A DNA stretch of 64,000 nucleotides from Trogon surrucura (lineage: Eukaryota; Chordata; Aves; Trogoniformes; Trogonidae), in the NCBI GenBank assembly GCA_020746105.1, contig CM036657.1, positions 8,620,551 through 8,684,550 of the forward strand. The letters are read 5' to 3'. Under the pieces are notes generated by a model. The model did not search any database. It had not been told where the DNA came from and saw only the letters and a program-made list of their open reading frames with translations. Numbering within the stretch: position 1 is the stretch's first letter; every line of letters starts with the position of its first letter. Shown here piece by piece: positions 33,785 to 45,367 of this stretch. The position numbers were made by a program, and so were the translations under genes.

Positions 33785-34065
33785 TGGAACATAGGACTGG
33801 GAGGAAATCCTGGCCCATCAGGATCTGTTCCCTACTATTGCAGACAGCCACATGGCATAATCCTTTTCATATGTTTATTGAGCCTCATCTTTAAACTAAT
33901 TAGGTCGTTTGCTCTCACTATCCTTGTTGGAGAGCAATTCCAGAGCATCACTCCTCTGATGATTAGAAATCTTTTTCTAATTCCCAAATCAAATTTATTC
34001 ACGGTCAGTTCATACTTATTTGTCCTTATGCAACATTGTCCTTTATTTTAAATGCTGCTTCTTTT
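33785..34065 (-). mobile_element. Ancient CR1-like LINE 3' fragment
   Basis: The antisense strand resembles the post-RT and 3' UTR part of an old amniote CR1/L3-type LINE (plus-strand words such as 'gagagcaattccagagcatc' and 'caacattgtccttta'). No octamer tail is left. Much more diverged than the other CR1 copies here. Identification is from recall of the repeat style. Confidence 0.55.
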
Positions 34066-34584
34066 CTCCTTGTGTTGAGTTTGCCTGGCCAGATTTTGGT
34101 GGTGGGGGGGCTGTAGGGATGGCTTCTGCAAGAAGCTGCTAGAAGCTTCCCCTAAGTCTGATAGAGCCAATGACAGCCAGCTCCAAAGACAGACCCACTG
34201 CTGGCCAAGACTGAGCCTGTCAGTGCTCATAGGAGAGGAACGCCTCTGTGAAAACATATTTAAGAAACAGGGAAAAAGAACTGCACCTCAACAACTGGCA
34301 GAGAGATGGAGGAGTGAGAATACATGAAGAAACCAAGGTCAGTGAAGATGGGGGAGGATGTGCTTCAGGTGCCAGAGCAGAGAGTCCCCCGGGTCGTGGT
34401 GAAGCCCATGGTGAAACAGGCTGTCTCCCTGCAGCCCATGAGGGTGACAGGGTGTAGATGTCCACCTGTAGCCCATAGAGAATCCCACGCCAGAGCAGGT
34501 GGATGCCTGAAGGGGGCTGTGGCCCGTGGGAAGCCCACGGGAAGCCCACGCTGGAGCATGCTGCTGCCAGAGACTGTAGCCCAT

Positions 34585-35421
34585 TGTCGCGGGTTAGGGC
34601 TGGGCCGGCCACTAACGTGGACAGACGCTCTCTAACCCCCTCTTCCCCCCCCCCAAACAGGAAGAGAAAATGGAATGAGGCAGAGAGACTTACGGATTAG
34701 AGGAGGAAAAAAAAACTAGAACAGCTTTAATGAAAGTAATAGGAATAATGGTAAAAAGATAAAAGTAAAGAACTATATACAACTATAGATAATAGCCCGA
34801 TATCAAACCCGACTCCCTCCCCCGATAGAAATCACCACTGGTGCTGCAGAGCAGGAGGCACTGGGGAAACCCCAGGCTCAGCGGCGGCGGGAGCTGGATG
34901 CAGGGAGCTGGATTCGGGAACTCAGGATCCAGATCAAAATCAGGAGGTCAGATGGAGTCCTCTCTGGACACCGGCCATTGCAGAAAAAAAAGACGAAAAG
35001 GCCGAAAAGGGGACGAACAAAAAGGGCAAAAAAGGGCCGAAAACTCTCGTGATCACTCAATTTATACTAAATACGACATATATGGGATGGAATGCTCTCG
35101 TTGGTCACCTGTCCTGTCTATTACCCCCCGGAGGTGCCACCTTTTACTTCCTTGTGCCCCCCTCTTACTACCCAGCACCCCCAGCGTGGCACACAAGAGC
35201 CAGCAGTGGCCTTGGTCACTATAGGAATAAGTATCAGCAAGAGCCTTTCTGCATCCCAGTCCCAGGCAGTAACTGTAAACATGAGGCGTTATCACTGCCA
35301 GTGGCACACACTGTCTGCAAAAACATGCTGCTGACTTCAGAACGTGCAGCCTTTGAGAAGACACTAAACTGAAAAGTAAAATTCACTAAACAGGACTGGG
35401 TTTTTAGCTAAAGCCAGGACA
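34585..35421 (-). repeat. 3' LTR of the deleted ERVL provirus (837 bp)
   Basis: Same family as the nested LTRs at 14220-15823 and the LTR at 37567-38354. The ATTAAA on the minus strand near 34727 marks poly-A. The purine tract lies just beyond 35421. Confidence 0.92.
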
Positions 35422-35740
35422 TTCCACCCCTTATTCCATACCATTTACGTCATACTGATCACGAGCTAATGATCTACTTATAGGAAAAGTTCCGTAAGTA
35501 CATGAAGATCATAATCGTGGGTTCTATCCATCATAGCAGTCTCTCAGGGCAGGAAAGTTCATGTGAGATTCGTTACAGTTCGTGTCCACAGGTTGTAGGT
35601 TCACTTCGAAGAAGTCACTGGACGTCACTCGATGAGGCTAGCTCAGTTGTTGGATGTCACTCAGTGAGGTCAGCTCTGGTCATCATTGGTTATTATTCTG
35701 AAAAACACTTATTGAACACTGTTAGTATTATGTAACAACA

Positions 35741-36212
35741 TCATACAGGATTAAAACGAGTATTCTCACCTAGAGTTAAATTTCCTTGAGGTACACATTG
35801 AACTTCACCATCTTTCATCATCACCCACCAAGTAGTTCCAGGTCCTTGAGCGAAAGCAACCCCACGAATGGGTTTGCCTTTGCCCGAAGCAGGAAATACC
35901 CAGACAGTCTTCCCCAACAAATTCCTTTCATGCACCACAGGGACTTTATCTCCCTCTACTGTATGTAAAGGCTCTGAATGAGCAGGACCAGCACGATTGA
36001 TGGATCCTCTGGTGTTAACTAACCAGGTGGCGTGTGCTAAATGCTTGTCCCAGTTTTTAAAAGTTCCACCTCCCATTGCTTTTAGAGTAGTTTTTAACAG
36101 TCCATTGTATCGTTCAATTTTCCCAGAGGCTTGTGCATGATAAGGGATATGATATACCCATTCAATACCATGTTCTTTAGCCCAATTGTCTATAAGATTG
36201 TTTTTGAAATAT
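35741..36212 (-). pseudogene. pol: pol integrase C-terminal fragment (ERVL)
   Basis: One open frame without stops, covering the integrase core around the catalytic Glu (HIPYH then SGKIERYNG) and the C-terminal domain (KGKPIRG, CVPQGNLTLGE). It aligns residue by residue with the end of the young ERVL pol at 22900-23321, with many substitutions and a slightly longer C-terminus (TRFNPV). This shows two related ERVL lineages in the same 20 kb. Confidence 0.9.
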
Positions 36213-37013
36213 CAGGCGTTATCACTGCCGGTAGCACACACTGTCTGCAAAAACATGCTGCTGACTTCAGAACGTGCAGCCTTTGAGAAGACACTAAACT
36301 GGAAAGTAAAAATCACTAAACAGGACTGGGTTTTTAGCTAAACCCAGGACACCCATGGAGAGAGAGAAACCCATGCTGGAGCAGGTTGACTGGTGGGACT
36401 TTTGTGACACTGTGGGGGACTCATGCTGAAGCAGTTTCCCCTGAAGGACTGCACTTTAGACTCATGTTGGGGTGAATTGTCTCTCATGAGAGGACTCACG
36501 TTGGGCAGTTTGTGATGAATTGTCCTTCGTGAGAAGACTCACGCCAGAGAAGAGAGCGTGAAGCTTGTCTCCCATGAGAGGGACCCCACAATGGCCTGGG
36601 GAAGAGTGAGGAGTCCTGCCCCGGAGGAAGAAGCAGCAATGGAACCAACATTGGGTGAACTGACTGTAACCCCTGTTCCCTGTCCCCCTGCGTCACTCGG
36701 AGGGAGGAGGTGGATAAACTGGGATTGATGTTTTGCCTGGGAGGAAGGGAGGGATGGGGGAAGATATTTTTTTTTAAGATCTATTTTTATCTCTCACTGC
36801 TCTTCTCTGATTTTTTCTTTAATAAATTCAACTAATTTCCCCAAAATCAAGTCTGTTTTGCCCAGGATGGTAGATACAGGTGATCTCCTTGTCCTTATCT
36901 CAAATCATGGGCCCTTTGATATATTTTCTCTCTGTGTCTAGCAGAGAAGGGGGAGTGAGAGAGCAGCTGTGTGGGCACCTGGCCACTGGCCAGAGTCAAA
37001 GCACTACACTCCT

Positions 37014-37561
37014 TGATATTTACGAAGGGGGGAATAGTACTCCCTGTTTGTCCTGAAGCCTCACAAGAACTTTGTTAATGGCAGTTTTGCTCTTCCCTGA
37101 TCTTGACTGCTCCTCTTGGCACAGACTTTAACTACTGGAGGTAGCATTAGAGCAACACGTTGAGATGAAGCCACTGTCCTTTCCTTTTTGCATTTGAAGG
37201 AAGGAATGTTATAAGATCTCAGATGACTGGTTTGGAATAGTGACACCCCTGGATGTGCATTTCAAAGTGTCATAACATGTCCTGCCATGTAATGCTCGCT
37301 GGATGACCACTGACTTGCTACCTTTCCAGGCAGTCTCTAACCTTGCAAAGACAATACGTGGGTCTAGAACAGTGATGAAAACCAGAAGAAAGAGTAGCTT
37401 CAAGGTGCTCTGACTTGCCCTCTCATTCACAAAGTAACATACAGTGCAAAATCACGTGCGAGGAGAAAGACCACTGTCATGCAGTCCTTTCAGGTGTAGG
37501 ATATGAGCAGTGAGTGAAGTCTTTACAAGTAGAGTTCTTCTGGGGACACAGAGTTTAATGA
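37014..37561. other. No confirmed gene; one signal-peptide-like open frame
   Basis: Antisense 37209-37430 encodes 73 residues. A hydrophobic start (LKLLFLLVFITVL, ending near VFA) looks like a secretory signal, followed by a short chain with two cysteines. No family recognised, and the frame is too short to trust. Otherwise unique sequence. Confidence 0.3.
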
Positions 37562-37566
37562 GCTCT

Positions 37567-38354
37567 TGTCACGAGTTAGGGCTGGGCTGGCCACTAATGA
37601 GGACAGACGCTCTCTTCCCCCCCCCCCCCCACCCCCACCCCGAACGAGAAGGAAAAGGGAATGAGGCAGAGAGACTTACAGGTTATAGAAGAAAAACTAG
37701 AACAGCTTTAATGAAACAATAATGGAAGAGTAAAATGATAAAAATAAAGAACTATATACAACTGTATATTTAAGCCTGATATCGAACCTGACTCCCTCCC
37801 CCGATAGCAATCACCACTGGTGCTGCAGAGCAGGAGACACTGCGGAAGCCCCAGGCTCAGCGGCAGCAGGAGCTGGATACAGGGAACTGGATTCAGGAAC
37901 TCAGGATCCGGAACAAAAGCAGGAGGTCAGATGGAGTCCTCTCTGAACACCGGCCATTGCAGAAAAAGGGTGAAACTCTTGTGATCACTCAATTTATACT
38001 AAATACGACATATATGGGATGGAATGCTCTCGTTGGTCACCTGTCCTGTCTATTACCCCCCGGAGGTGCCACCTTTTACTTCCTTGTGCCCCCCTCTTAC
38101 TACCCAGCACCCCCAGCGTGGCACACAAGAGCCAACAGTGGCCTTGGTCACTAGAGGAATAAGTATCAGCAAGAGCCTTTCTGCATCCCAGTCCCAGGCA
38201 GTAACTGTAAACATCAGGTGTTATCACTGCCAGTAGCAGACACTGTCTGCAAAACCATGCTGCTAACTTCAGACAGTGCAACCATTAAGAAGAGACTGAG
38301 CTGAGAAGTAAAAATCACTAAACAGAATTGGGATTTTTAGCTCAAGCCAGGACA
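37567..38354 (-). mobile_element. ERVL-type LTR (same family as 34585-35421)
   Basis: Starts TGTCACGAG and ends CCAGGACA on the plus strand. A C-run of about 14 lies near 37618. The flanking pentamers (GCTCT, ATAAC) do not match, so it is probably one LTR of a rearranged provirus rather than a clean solo LTR. Confidence 0.85.
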
Positions 38355-38520
38355 ATAACACAAATGTGTTTGGTTTTTTTTTGAAGTAATAGATAGGTTG
38401 AAGTGAGTCAAGCTTAGAGGTGGCCAGGATTTTAACTTAAACTCAGTGGTTTCCTTACTGAGTGGAAGCTAGAACCTACTCATTCTCATCGTCACTTCAG
38501 CACTTCAGTCACTAGAGCAG

Positions 38521-38602
38521 AAAGTGCAGCCTTTTAGAAGAGACTAAACTGGAAAGTAAAAATCACTAAACAGAATTGGGGTTTTTAGCTAAACCAGGAC
38601 AT
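38521..38602 (-). repeat. Terminal fragment of the same ERVL LTR family
   Basis: Eighty bases matching the end of the LTR just before CCAGGACA. It lies 166 bases past 38354 in the same orientation and could be the remnant of the second LTR of that provirus, with 38355-38520 as leftover interior. Confidence 0.75.
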
Positions 38603-38865
38603 TTCTGCAGGAACTGTAGCCAAATGGGCAGTGGTATGGATGCAGGGCATTCACTCCAGAACTGTGGAAATCTTAGACATGGTAATCCAGAGCAGACAAG
38701 AGACTTTATTGATATCTGGCTGTATTCCATGGAGAGCAAAGACAAGAGGTACAGTAACAGTCATTACCTATAAAGATCAGCCTCCAGTCCAGTATGTCAG
38801 TAAGCTGTCACTGCATTCCTTGTTTTTTGGCTGGACAGACCTGGGCATGAATCGTCAAATGTCAC
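38603..38865. other. No gene seen
   Basis: Short unique stretch between the LTR fragment and the antisense CR1. Confidence 0.45.
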
Positions 38866-39878
38866 ATTATCATAGAATGTGTTGGACTAGAAGGAACCTT
38901 TAAAGGTCATCTAGTCCAACCCCCCTGCAGTGAGCAGGGACATCTTTCACTAGATCAGGATGCTCAGAGCCCCATCCAGTCAGACCTTGAATGCCTCCAG
39001 GGATGGAGCCTCCACCACCTCTCTGGGTAACCTGTTCCAAGTGTTTCACCATCCTCATAGCAAAGAATTTCTTCCTGATATCTAACTTAAATCTACCCTG
39101 CTCTAGTTTAAAACCACTGCCCCTCATCCTGTTGCTATATGCCCTTGTAAACAATCCCTTCACAGCCTTCCTGTAGCCCCCTTCAGGTACTGGAAAGCTG
39201 CTATAAGGTCTCCCCAAAGCCTTCTCTTTTCCAGGCTGAACAACCCCAACTCTCTCAGCCTGTCTTCATAGGATAGATGCTCCAGCCTTCTGATCACCTT
39301 TGTGGCCTCCTCTGGACCCGCTCCTACAAGTCCATGTCCTTCTTGTGTTGAGGGCTCCACAGGTGGACACAGTACTCCAGGTGACATCTCACCAAAGCAG
39401 AGGAGCAGAATCTCGATCTGCTGGCCACCCTTCTTCTAATGCAGCCCAGGATGCAATTGGCCTTCTGGGCTAGTGTGCATTGGTGGCTCTTGTCCAGCTT
39501 TTCGTCTGCCAATGCCCCCAAGTCCTTTTACATAGGGCTCCTGTCCAGCACATCGTCCCTCAGCTTGTATTGATAATGAGGATTTCCCCGACCCAGGTGC
39601 AGGACCTTGTCCATGACCTCATGAGGTTCACACCGGCCTACTTCTCCAGCTTGTCCAGGTCATTCTGGAGGACATCCTGTCCCTCTGGCATGTCGACCAC
39701 ACCACTCAGCTTAGTGTCATCTGCAAACCTGCTGAGGGTGCACTTGATCCCATTATATGTGTCATTGATGAAGATATTAAACAACACTGGTCGCAGTACG
39801 GACCCCTGAGAGTCACCACTTGTCACGCATCTACATCTGGACATTGAGCCATTGCCTACTACCCTCTCAGTGCGACCA

Positions 39879-40462
39879 TGTTGTGGTTTGAGCCAACTGC
39901 CCAGGACAACAACAAAAGAACCATGCGGATGCTCACTCACTCCTTCCACCTCTGTCTACACAGGAATGTGGAGGGAGCAATTCAACCAAAAAAGCTCAAG
40001 GATTGAGATTAAGGATGGAGGATAATAATCTACCACTTAAGATGATGGGTAAAAAAATAGAGTAATCTTGGGGAGAAAAACATAAATTTAATATACTACC
40101 AGCATTTATGGATTAGGATATTGAGAGGAATACATAAATAAGTAGAATCTGATCTTAAATACACTACCCCTCGCCACTCCTCCCATCTTCCCAGCTACCT
40201 TCTCCCCCCAAAAAGTGCAAGGGGGAGGCCGGGGTGGGGAGTGCAGTCTATCTGGCCATTACTCATCATCCATGGCAGTTCCTGCTTCTTGAGAAAGACA
40301 GCTCCTTGCAGTCTCCCCTTCATGTCCACCTCAAGGGAGGCAATCCCCTTCCTCCTTAGTCCATCCCGATCGGGGTCACGGGTCGCTTCGGGCATGTCCC
40401 CTGGTCATGTTCCATCTCTCTGCCCTCTAGCATGGGGTTCTTCATGTACTGCCGCATACTGG
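39879..40462 (-). mobile_element. LTR-like insert in CR1 copy 6
   Basis: CR1 coding breaks off at about 39878 and resumes at about 40463. The insert starts TGTTGTGGTTTGAGCC and shares 160 bases of its right part with 28851-29010. No clear target duplication found, so the right end may be truncated. It is antisense if the TG end is the 3' end, which I have not proven. Confidence 0.65.
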
Positions 40463-42026
40463 ACCTTCCAACTTAGAGAGAAGAATGTTGTGGGGAACTG
40501 TGTGAAAGGCTTTGCAGAAGTCCAGATAGATGACATCTATTGCTCTTCCCTTGTCCACTGATGTAGCCATTCCATTGTAGAAAGCCACTAGGTTGGTCAG
40601 GCAGGACTTGCCCTTGGGGAAGCCATGCTGGTTGTCTTGAATCACCTCCCTGTGTTCCATGTGCCTTAGAAGAGCCTCTAGGAGGATCTGTTCCATGATC
40701 TTCCCAGGCACAGAGGTGAGGTTGACAGGTCGATAGTTCCCAAGGTCCTCCTTTCTACCCTTTTCAAAAATGGATGTAATGCTTCCCTTCTTCCAGTCTC
40801 CAGGGGACTTCACCTGACTGCCATGAGTTTTCAAATATCATGGGGAGTGGCTTGGCAAGTACATCAGCCAATTCCCTCAGGACTCTGGAATGCATCTCAT
40901 CAGGTCCCATAGACTTGTGTATGTTCAGGTTCCTCAGGTGGTCACAAACCTTGTCTTCGCTTACAGCAGGGGAAACTTTGTCCCCTTGGTCCCCATCTTG
41001 TCCTTCAGCTCAGGGGGTGAGAGGAGAGAGTTTGCCAGTAAAGACCGAGGCAAAGAAGTTGTTGAGAACCTTAACCTTCTCCTCATCTGTTGTTACTAGC
41101 TTGCCGTCCATGCTCATCGGGGGGATACACTTTCTTTAACCTTCCTTTTCTGCTTCACATCCCTGTAGAAGCCCTTCTTGTTATTCTTAGCATCACTTGC
41201 CAGATTTAGCTCCAGTTGCACCTTGGCCTTCCTGACCTCATCCCTACACATCTAGACAGTGTCCCTGTTCTCTTCCCAGGATACCTGTCCCTGCTTCCAC
41301 TGCCTGTGCAGTTCCTTCTTGCCATTTAGATTGACCAGCAGGTCTCAGCCATGTTGGTCTCTGCCCTTCCTTACCTGACTTCTTACACCCAAGGATGGAA
41401 GGCTCTTGTGCTCTATGGAAAGCATCCTTAAAGATCTGCCAGCTCTGTTCTGCTCCCTTGTCCCTGAGGACTATTTCCCAGGGGGTTCTCTTGACTAAAA
41501 CCTTGAAGAGCCAGAAGTTTGCTTTCCTAAAATTCAGGGTCCTGACTATGCTCCTCATCTGACTCGTGCCCCTTAGTTCTGTGAACTCCATCAGTACATG
41601 ATCGCTGTAGCCCAGGCTACCTCCTATCCTGACATGCCTGATGAGCTCACTTGCACTGGTGACCATCAGGTCCAGTATCGCATCCCCTCGGGTAGGGGTG
41701 TCTATTTCCTGGCTTAAGAAGTTATCATTGAGGCACTCCAGGAGTTTCCTGGATTGCCTACAGCTCACTGTGTTACTTTTCCAGCAGTTGTTGAAATCCC
41801 CCAGCAGGATGAGAGCCTGTGAGTGCAATGCCTTCTGGAGCTGGAGTAAGAAGGCTTCGTCACTAGACTACCTTTGATCCAGCAGCCTGTAGCAGACATC
41901 AAGCATGAGGTTCTCCCTGTTGCCTCGGTCCCCAGTCCCCATCCATAAATTTTAAACTTGCTCTTGTCTATTCATCAGGGGTGTCTCTTCACACTGTCCA
42001 TTTCTTAACATAGAGGGCAACACCTC

Positions 42027-42419
42027 TGTAGAGGAATTTCTTGTGGAGCAGAGGCGTGGTATTACTTTAAAGGTGTGGACAACCCAGTTTAGGCCTAAAC
42101 AAAGGCTCTGTCCTTGAAGCTGCTTTGGAACACGGAGAGGAGGAGGTTTTATCTGTTTTGTGAGAGCTTTGCGAGATGCTTGGCTGGAGGTGCTGGCCCC
42201 GGGGGGAGAAGGGGGGGCAAGAGCCGCCTGCATTGGGCACTACCCAATAAAACGCTGGTGCGTGTAAACCTGTAACTGACCTACTCTGTTAAGGGGCAGG
42301 CGTGTGGACGCTGCTTAACTGTATAGATTGAGCTGTCCGGAGCAATAAGGGAGAACTACTTGTAGCCATATCGGTGGGATTTGTCATTGTCTGGACCGGC
42401 TCCGACGGGACCCTCTTCA
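42027..42419 (+). mobile_element. Solo LTR of the 403-bp class II family
   Basis: Starts TGTAGAGG and ends CTTCA, 393 bp, plus orientation (AATAAA near 42246). Exact 6-bp duplication CACCTC at 42021-42026 and 42420-42425, inside CR1 copy 6. Confidence 0.94.
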
Positions 42420-42889
42420 CACCTCCACCCCTCCTTTCTCACATGTTCTTTATAAACAGCCTGTAGGCATCAATAGCCACACTCCAGTCATGGGATTCAT
42501 CCCACCAGGTTTCAGTAATGGCCACTGTGTCATAGCTTTCCAGCAGCACAGTGGCTTCCAACTCCTCCTGTTTGTTGCCCATGCTGCAGGCATTCATGTA
42601 GAGGCACTTCAGCTGGGCTGTCGGCCATGTCATCTTCTTAGAGGAACACCCCTTAATTCCCTTGAGGTGTTTCACAGATGTTTCCCTGTTGGCTCCTACT
42701 ACCTCAGGAGCCACTGATTCATCTCTATAAGACTTTGCACTGCCCTGTTCCTAGCTCACCTCAGAGTAACCAGTTGGAGGCCCTTACTAGCACCCCATCC
42801 CTCTAACCCTGGTGCGTCATCCCAGAGTTTGTCACAGAGAAGCTAGATGTTATTATTCCCCTCCCTCTTCACATCTATTTTAAAGCCCT

Positions 42890-43960
42890 GTCGATCAGCC
42901 CTGAAAACTCTTGAGCAAAGACCCTCTTCCCCTTTTGGGAAAGGTGACTCCCATTTGATGCCAGCAAGCCTGGTGCCGTGTCAAAAAAAAAGTTGTGGTG
43001 GTGACACCAGCCACTGAGCCACATATTGGATTAGATTCATCTGTACCTTCCATTGTCGCTGCCCACAACTGGAAGGAGAAAGGAAAAAATAACCTGGGCC
43101 CCAGATTCCCTCATCAACTGACCCAAGGCCTTGAAGTCTCTTTTAATGGCTCTTGGACTACAAGTTACAGTTTCCTCTCCACCTGCATGAAAGACCACTA
43201 ACGAGTAATAATCTGAGGACCTTACCAAGCTAGGAAGTTTCCTAGTGATGTCCTTAACCTGCACTCCAGGGAGACAGCAGACTTCCCTATGAGGAGTGTC
43301 TACCCAGCATATTGGACCCTCTGTTCCCCTCAGGAGTCGCCTACTACTATAACTCTTTTGTTCTTCCTTGTGGATGTGATCGTGATATGGGCAGTGGGCT
43401 TATCTGACTGTGGAGATGCCTCTGCTGTGGATTGCCCATCATCCACATCCTCATTTGTTTTACAGAGGCACCTAGGGGGGTGAGGTAGGCAAGGAGGGAG
43501 TTCGCCTGCTTCCCCAAGCATGAACTTACCTCCATTCACTCTTTTAATTTTTTTTCATTTAGGCTTCTGCCTTCAGCCTGACGAGGCAGGATACCAGGGC
43601 CCCTTGATCTAGGATACTTTCTGATGGGTGTTCCCATTTCTGTTTCAAAGAGGACAGTGCCTGGCTCCACCAATCTATCTTTTGTTCTGCCTCCCTGATG
43701 CTCCTTAACCATTCTACCAGGCTGAGCAGGTCATCCACCTGCTCACATCACACACAGCAGTTCTCATAACTGCAATGATAGGCCCTAGCACTCCCTGTAG
43801 CCTATGACCTGGGCAGCTGTATGTTTCCATGGGAGCTGTGATTTCCCACATTCATTCTGGCAAGTTTTGAGACCATGACCTGCTGGGTAGAGACCACAGT
43901 TGAGCTCCTACTGAGAGGCCAATGACCACCAGTAGTACTCACCTATCGAGCTGGCAGAGC
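42890..43960 (-). pseudogene. CR1 ORF1 (esterase-type), broken
   Basis: Antisense fragments show the lipase/esterase block KNKRVIVVGDS near 43335, then DITRKLPSLVRSSDYYS and HAGGEET at 43037-43264, and the C-terminal peptide ending in a stop near 42885. Cysteine-containing sequence further upstream (about 43740-43800) corresponds to the N-terminal Cys region. Several frame breaks. Compare the intact ORF1 at 60347-61414. Confidence 0.75.
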
Positions 43961-44040
43961 TTCAGTTCTTTCCCACACCCTGCTACACCACATGTGGGCT
44001 GATGCCCACACTATTTACCCACTCTGTGCTCTGCAGCCCC

Positions 44041-44780
44041 CTGAGGTTTCTTTTTAAGGGCATGGATGGGGTCGCTGTTCCCCTGGCAGGGCAGCATCCA
44101 CGCTTCATTAACATCACTCATAAGATCTGTTGGCTCTGGACAGGTCTCTGCTTCCTTACTGTCTCCCTACCTCGGGAAAGCCTTGGGAACACCCCTGGTA
44201 CACCAAGATTCCAATTTCACCATTTCTTTTTCACTTCAAGCATTATATCCTTATACCTTTTGTAAAAATAAGAAGTTTTATACTTCTTATACTTTTATAC
44301 TTGAGGTTAACCTTTACTGCAAGCTATTATTGTGGCTTTAGACAGATGATTAAATCTTCTTCCAACCTTTGCATGCCTTGTCTTGTTCCTAAATAATTTA
44401 TACTTGAGCCAGGCTCTTAAAACAAGCTTGTACAATGCAGCAATGGCTCAACTTAAAGATTTTTCCAGAGCAGCAAAGGCTCTTGTTCTTGAGACCTACC
44501 TCTCTTCCTTTGCAATATAACCGATAGGACCTTTGAGAAGCCTTTGCCACCTTTTTCCTGCCATAGTCCCAGAGTACCTCATTTCACTTTGCTTTCTCTC
44601 TCATGCACATACACAGAGCATGTGCCTTGTAGTTCTCAGCCCTAAATAGATAGAGATCTGCTGTTTAAGAAGATTACTTCATCTGTGGTTGCTTGCAGAA
44701 CTTGATCCTACTTCATGCTATTCCAATGAACAAGTCAAATTGAGAAAGAAGTGTAAGGAGAAAGAAACGGGAGATAAGAG
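44041..44780. other. No gene seen; possibly CR1 5' UTR then unique DNA
   Basis: The first 100-150 bases could still be the 5' UTR of CR1 copy 6; the rest is AT-rich with no coding signal. It includes a short repeated 'tatacttcttatact' stretch near 44278-44300. Confidence 0.4.
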
Positions 44781-45367
44781 TGTGGCAGGTGCATCCTTCC
44801 CCCATTGGTCGAGAGTGCCCCCCTCTGTGAGTCAGCAGTTGCTAGGCAGATTTCAGAGAATTTTCTGGAAACCTGGGCTGGCTGGGAAATGACCCGTCAC
44901 CCTGAGGGGCACTCCCAGGAAGTTGGCTGGCAGCCAATAAGAGGCCAATATGGCTTGATTGACCACAGTCAGCTCGACTGAGACTTTAAAATGGGGTGCT
45001 GGCAGCCCTCTTAGGGGAGTTCCCTTGTGGCAGCTGGCTCTGCAGGCAGGGGTACTCAATCTCCCCCCCTTAGGTGGGACGCCGCCTAAGGACTTTTGTC
45101 CCCGGGGTTGAGACTCCTCATCTGTGTAAGGTGAGCGTATCATTCTCGAGATTGAGACTCCTCATCTTTTATAAGGTGAGCGTATTAGGATCCGGATCAT
45201 TATTCTTTGGTTAGGGTGGGTGTAGTGTAGTTAGCTCTTTTCCAATTTATACCCGAGCCTTTAATGTTGGAGGCGCTTCTGTTTATTAATAAATCCAATT
45301 TAGGCACATGCATGAATTTTTCATCTTTAGAAACATGGGAGCACTCTTCTCCACTGTCTCCACAACA
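44781..45367 (+). repeat. 5' LTR of the tRNA-Ser ERV (~587 bp)
   Basis: Starts TGTGGCAGG. AATAAA lies at about 45288-45293, and the sequence ends ...CTCCACAACA just before the primer site. A 44-base unit is repeated in tandem (45108-45151 and 45152-45197), each copy ending in a splice-donor-like AAGGTGAGCGTAT. Confidence 0.75.

Larger units (their letters stand above)
34585..36351 (-). mobile_element. ERVL-type provirus with a large internal deletion
   Basis: Antisense provirus: complete 3' LTR (34585-35421, TGTCGC...AGGACA), purine tract, 3' non-coding DNA, the integrase end of pol, then an abrupt join at about 36212/36213 to the first ~140 bases of the 5' LTR, ending at 36351. Exact 5-bp duplication CCCAT at 34580-34584 and 36352-36356. 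The rest of the 5' LTR, gag and most of pol are gone. Confidence 0.92.
34071..37008 (+). mobile_element. Solo LTR, 1.17-kb family (copy 3), split by an ERVL provirus
   Basis: Parts 34071-34584 and 36352-37008. Starts TGTGTTGAG and ends GCACTACA. Exact 5-bp duplication CTCCT at 34066-34070 and 37009-37013. An AATAAA lies near 36820. Without the insert and its duplicated CCCAT it is about 1,166 bp, matching the other copies. More diverged than copies 1 and 2. Confidence 0.92.
39000..42714 (-). pseudogene. CR1 ORF2, broken and interrupted
   Basis: From the 5' end (right): NACSMGNKQEELEA and TWWDESHDWSVAIDAY of the endonuclease at 42439-42714, then LGDFNNCWKSN near 41800, the RT start ([19 protein letters not shown] linker near 40930), [25 protein letters not shown] and [12 protein letters not shown] at 40442-40834, then the RT catalytic block (FADDTKLSG) at about 39720 and the C-terminal region. 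Several stops and shifts plus two LTR insertions make it inactive. Confidence 0.85.
38866..44040 (-). mobile_element. CR1 LINE copy 6, near full length, split by two LTRs
   Basis: The 3' end (CATAGAATG octamer, then the conserved tail) is at 38866. Antisense CR1 runs through ORF2 and ORF1 to roughly 44040. Two LTRs interrupt it: 39879-40462 and 42027-42419. The frames are heavily broken. Its sequence differs from the young CR1 copies, so it is a separate subfamily. The 5' limit is approximate. Confidence 0.85.

Noticed and set aside
37567..38354. Clean solo LTR with target duplication
   Set aside because: The flanking pentamers do not match and a second LTR scrap lies 166 bases away, so a rearranged provirus is more likely.
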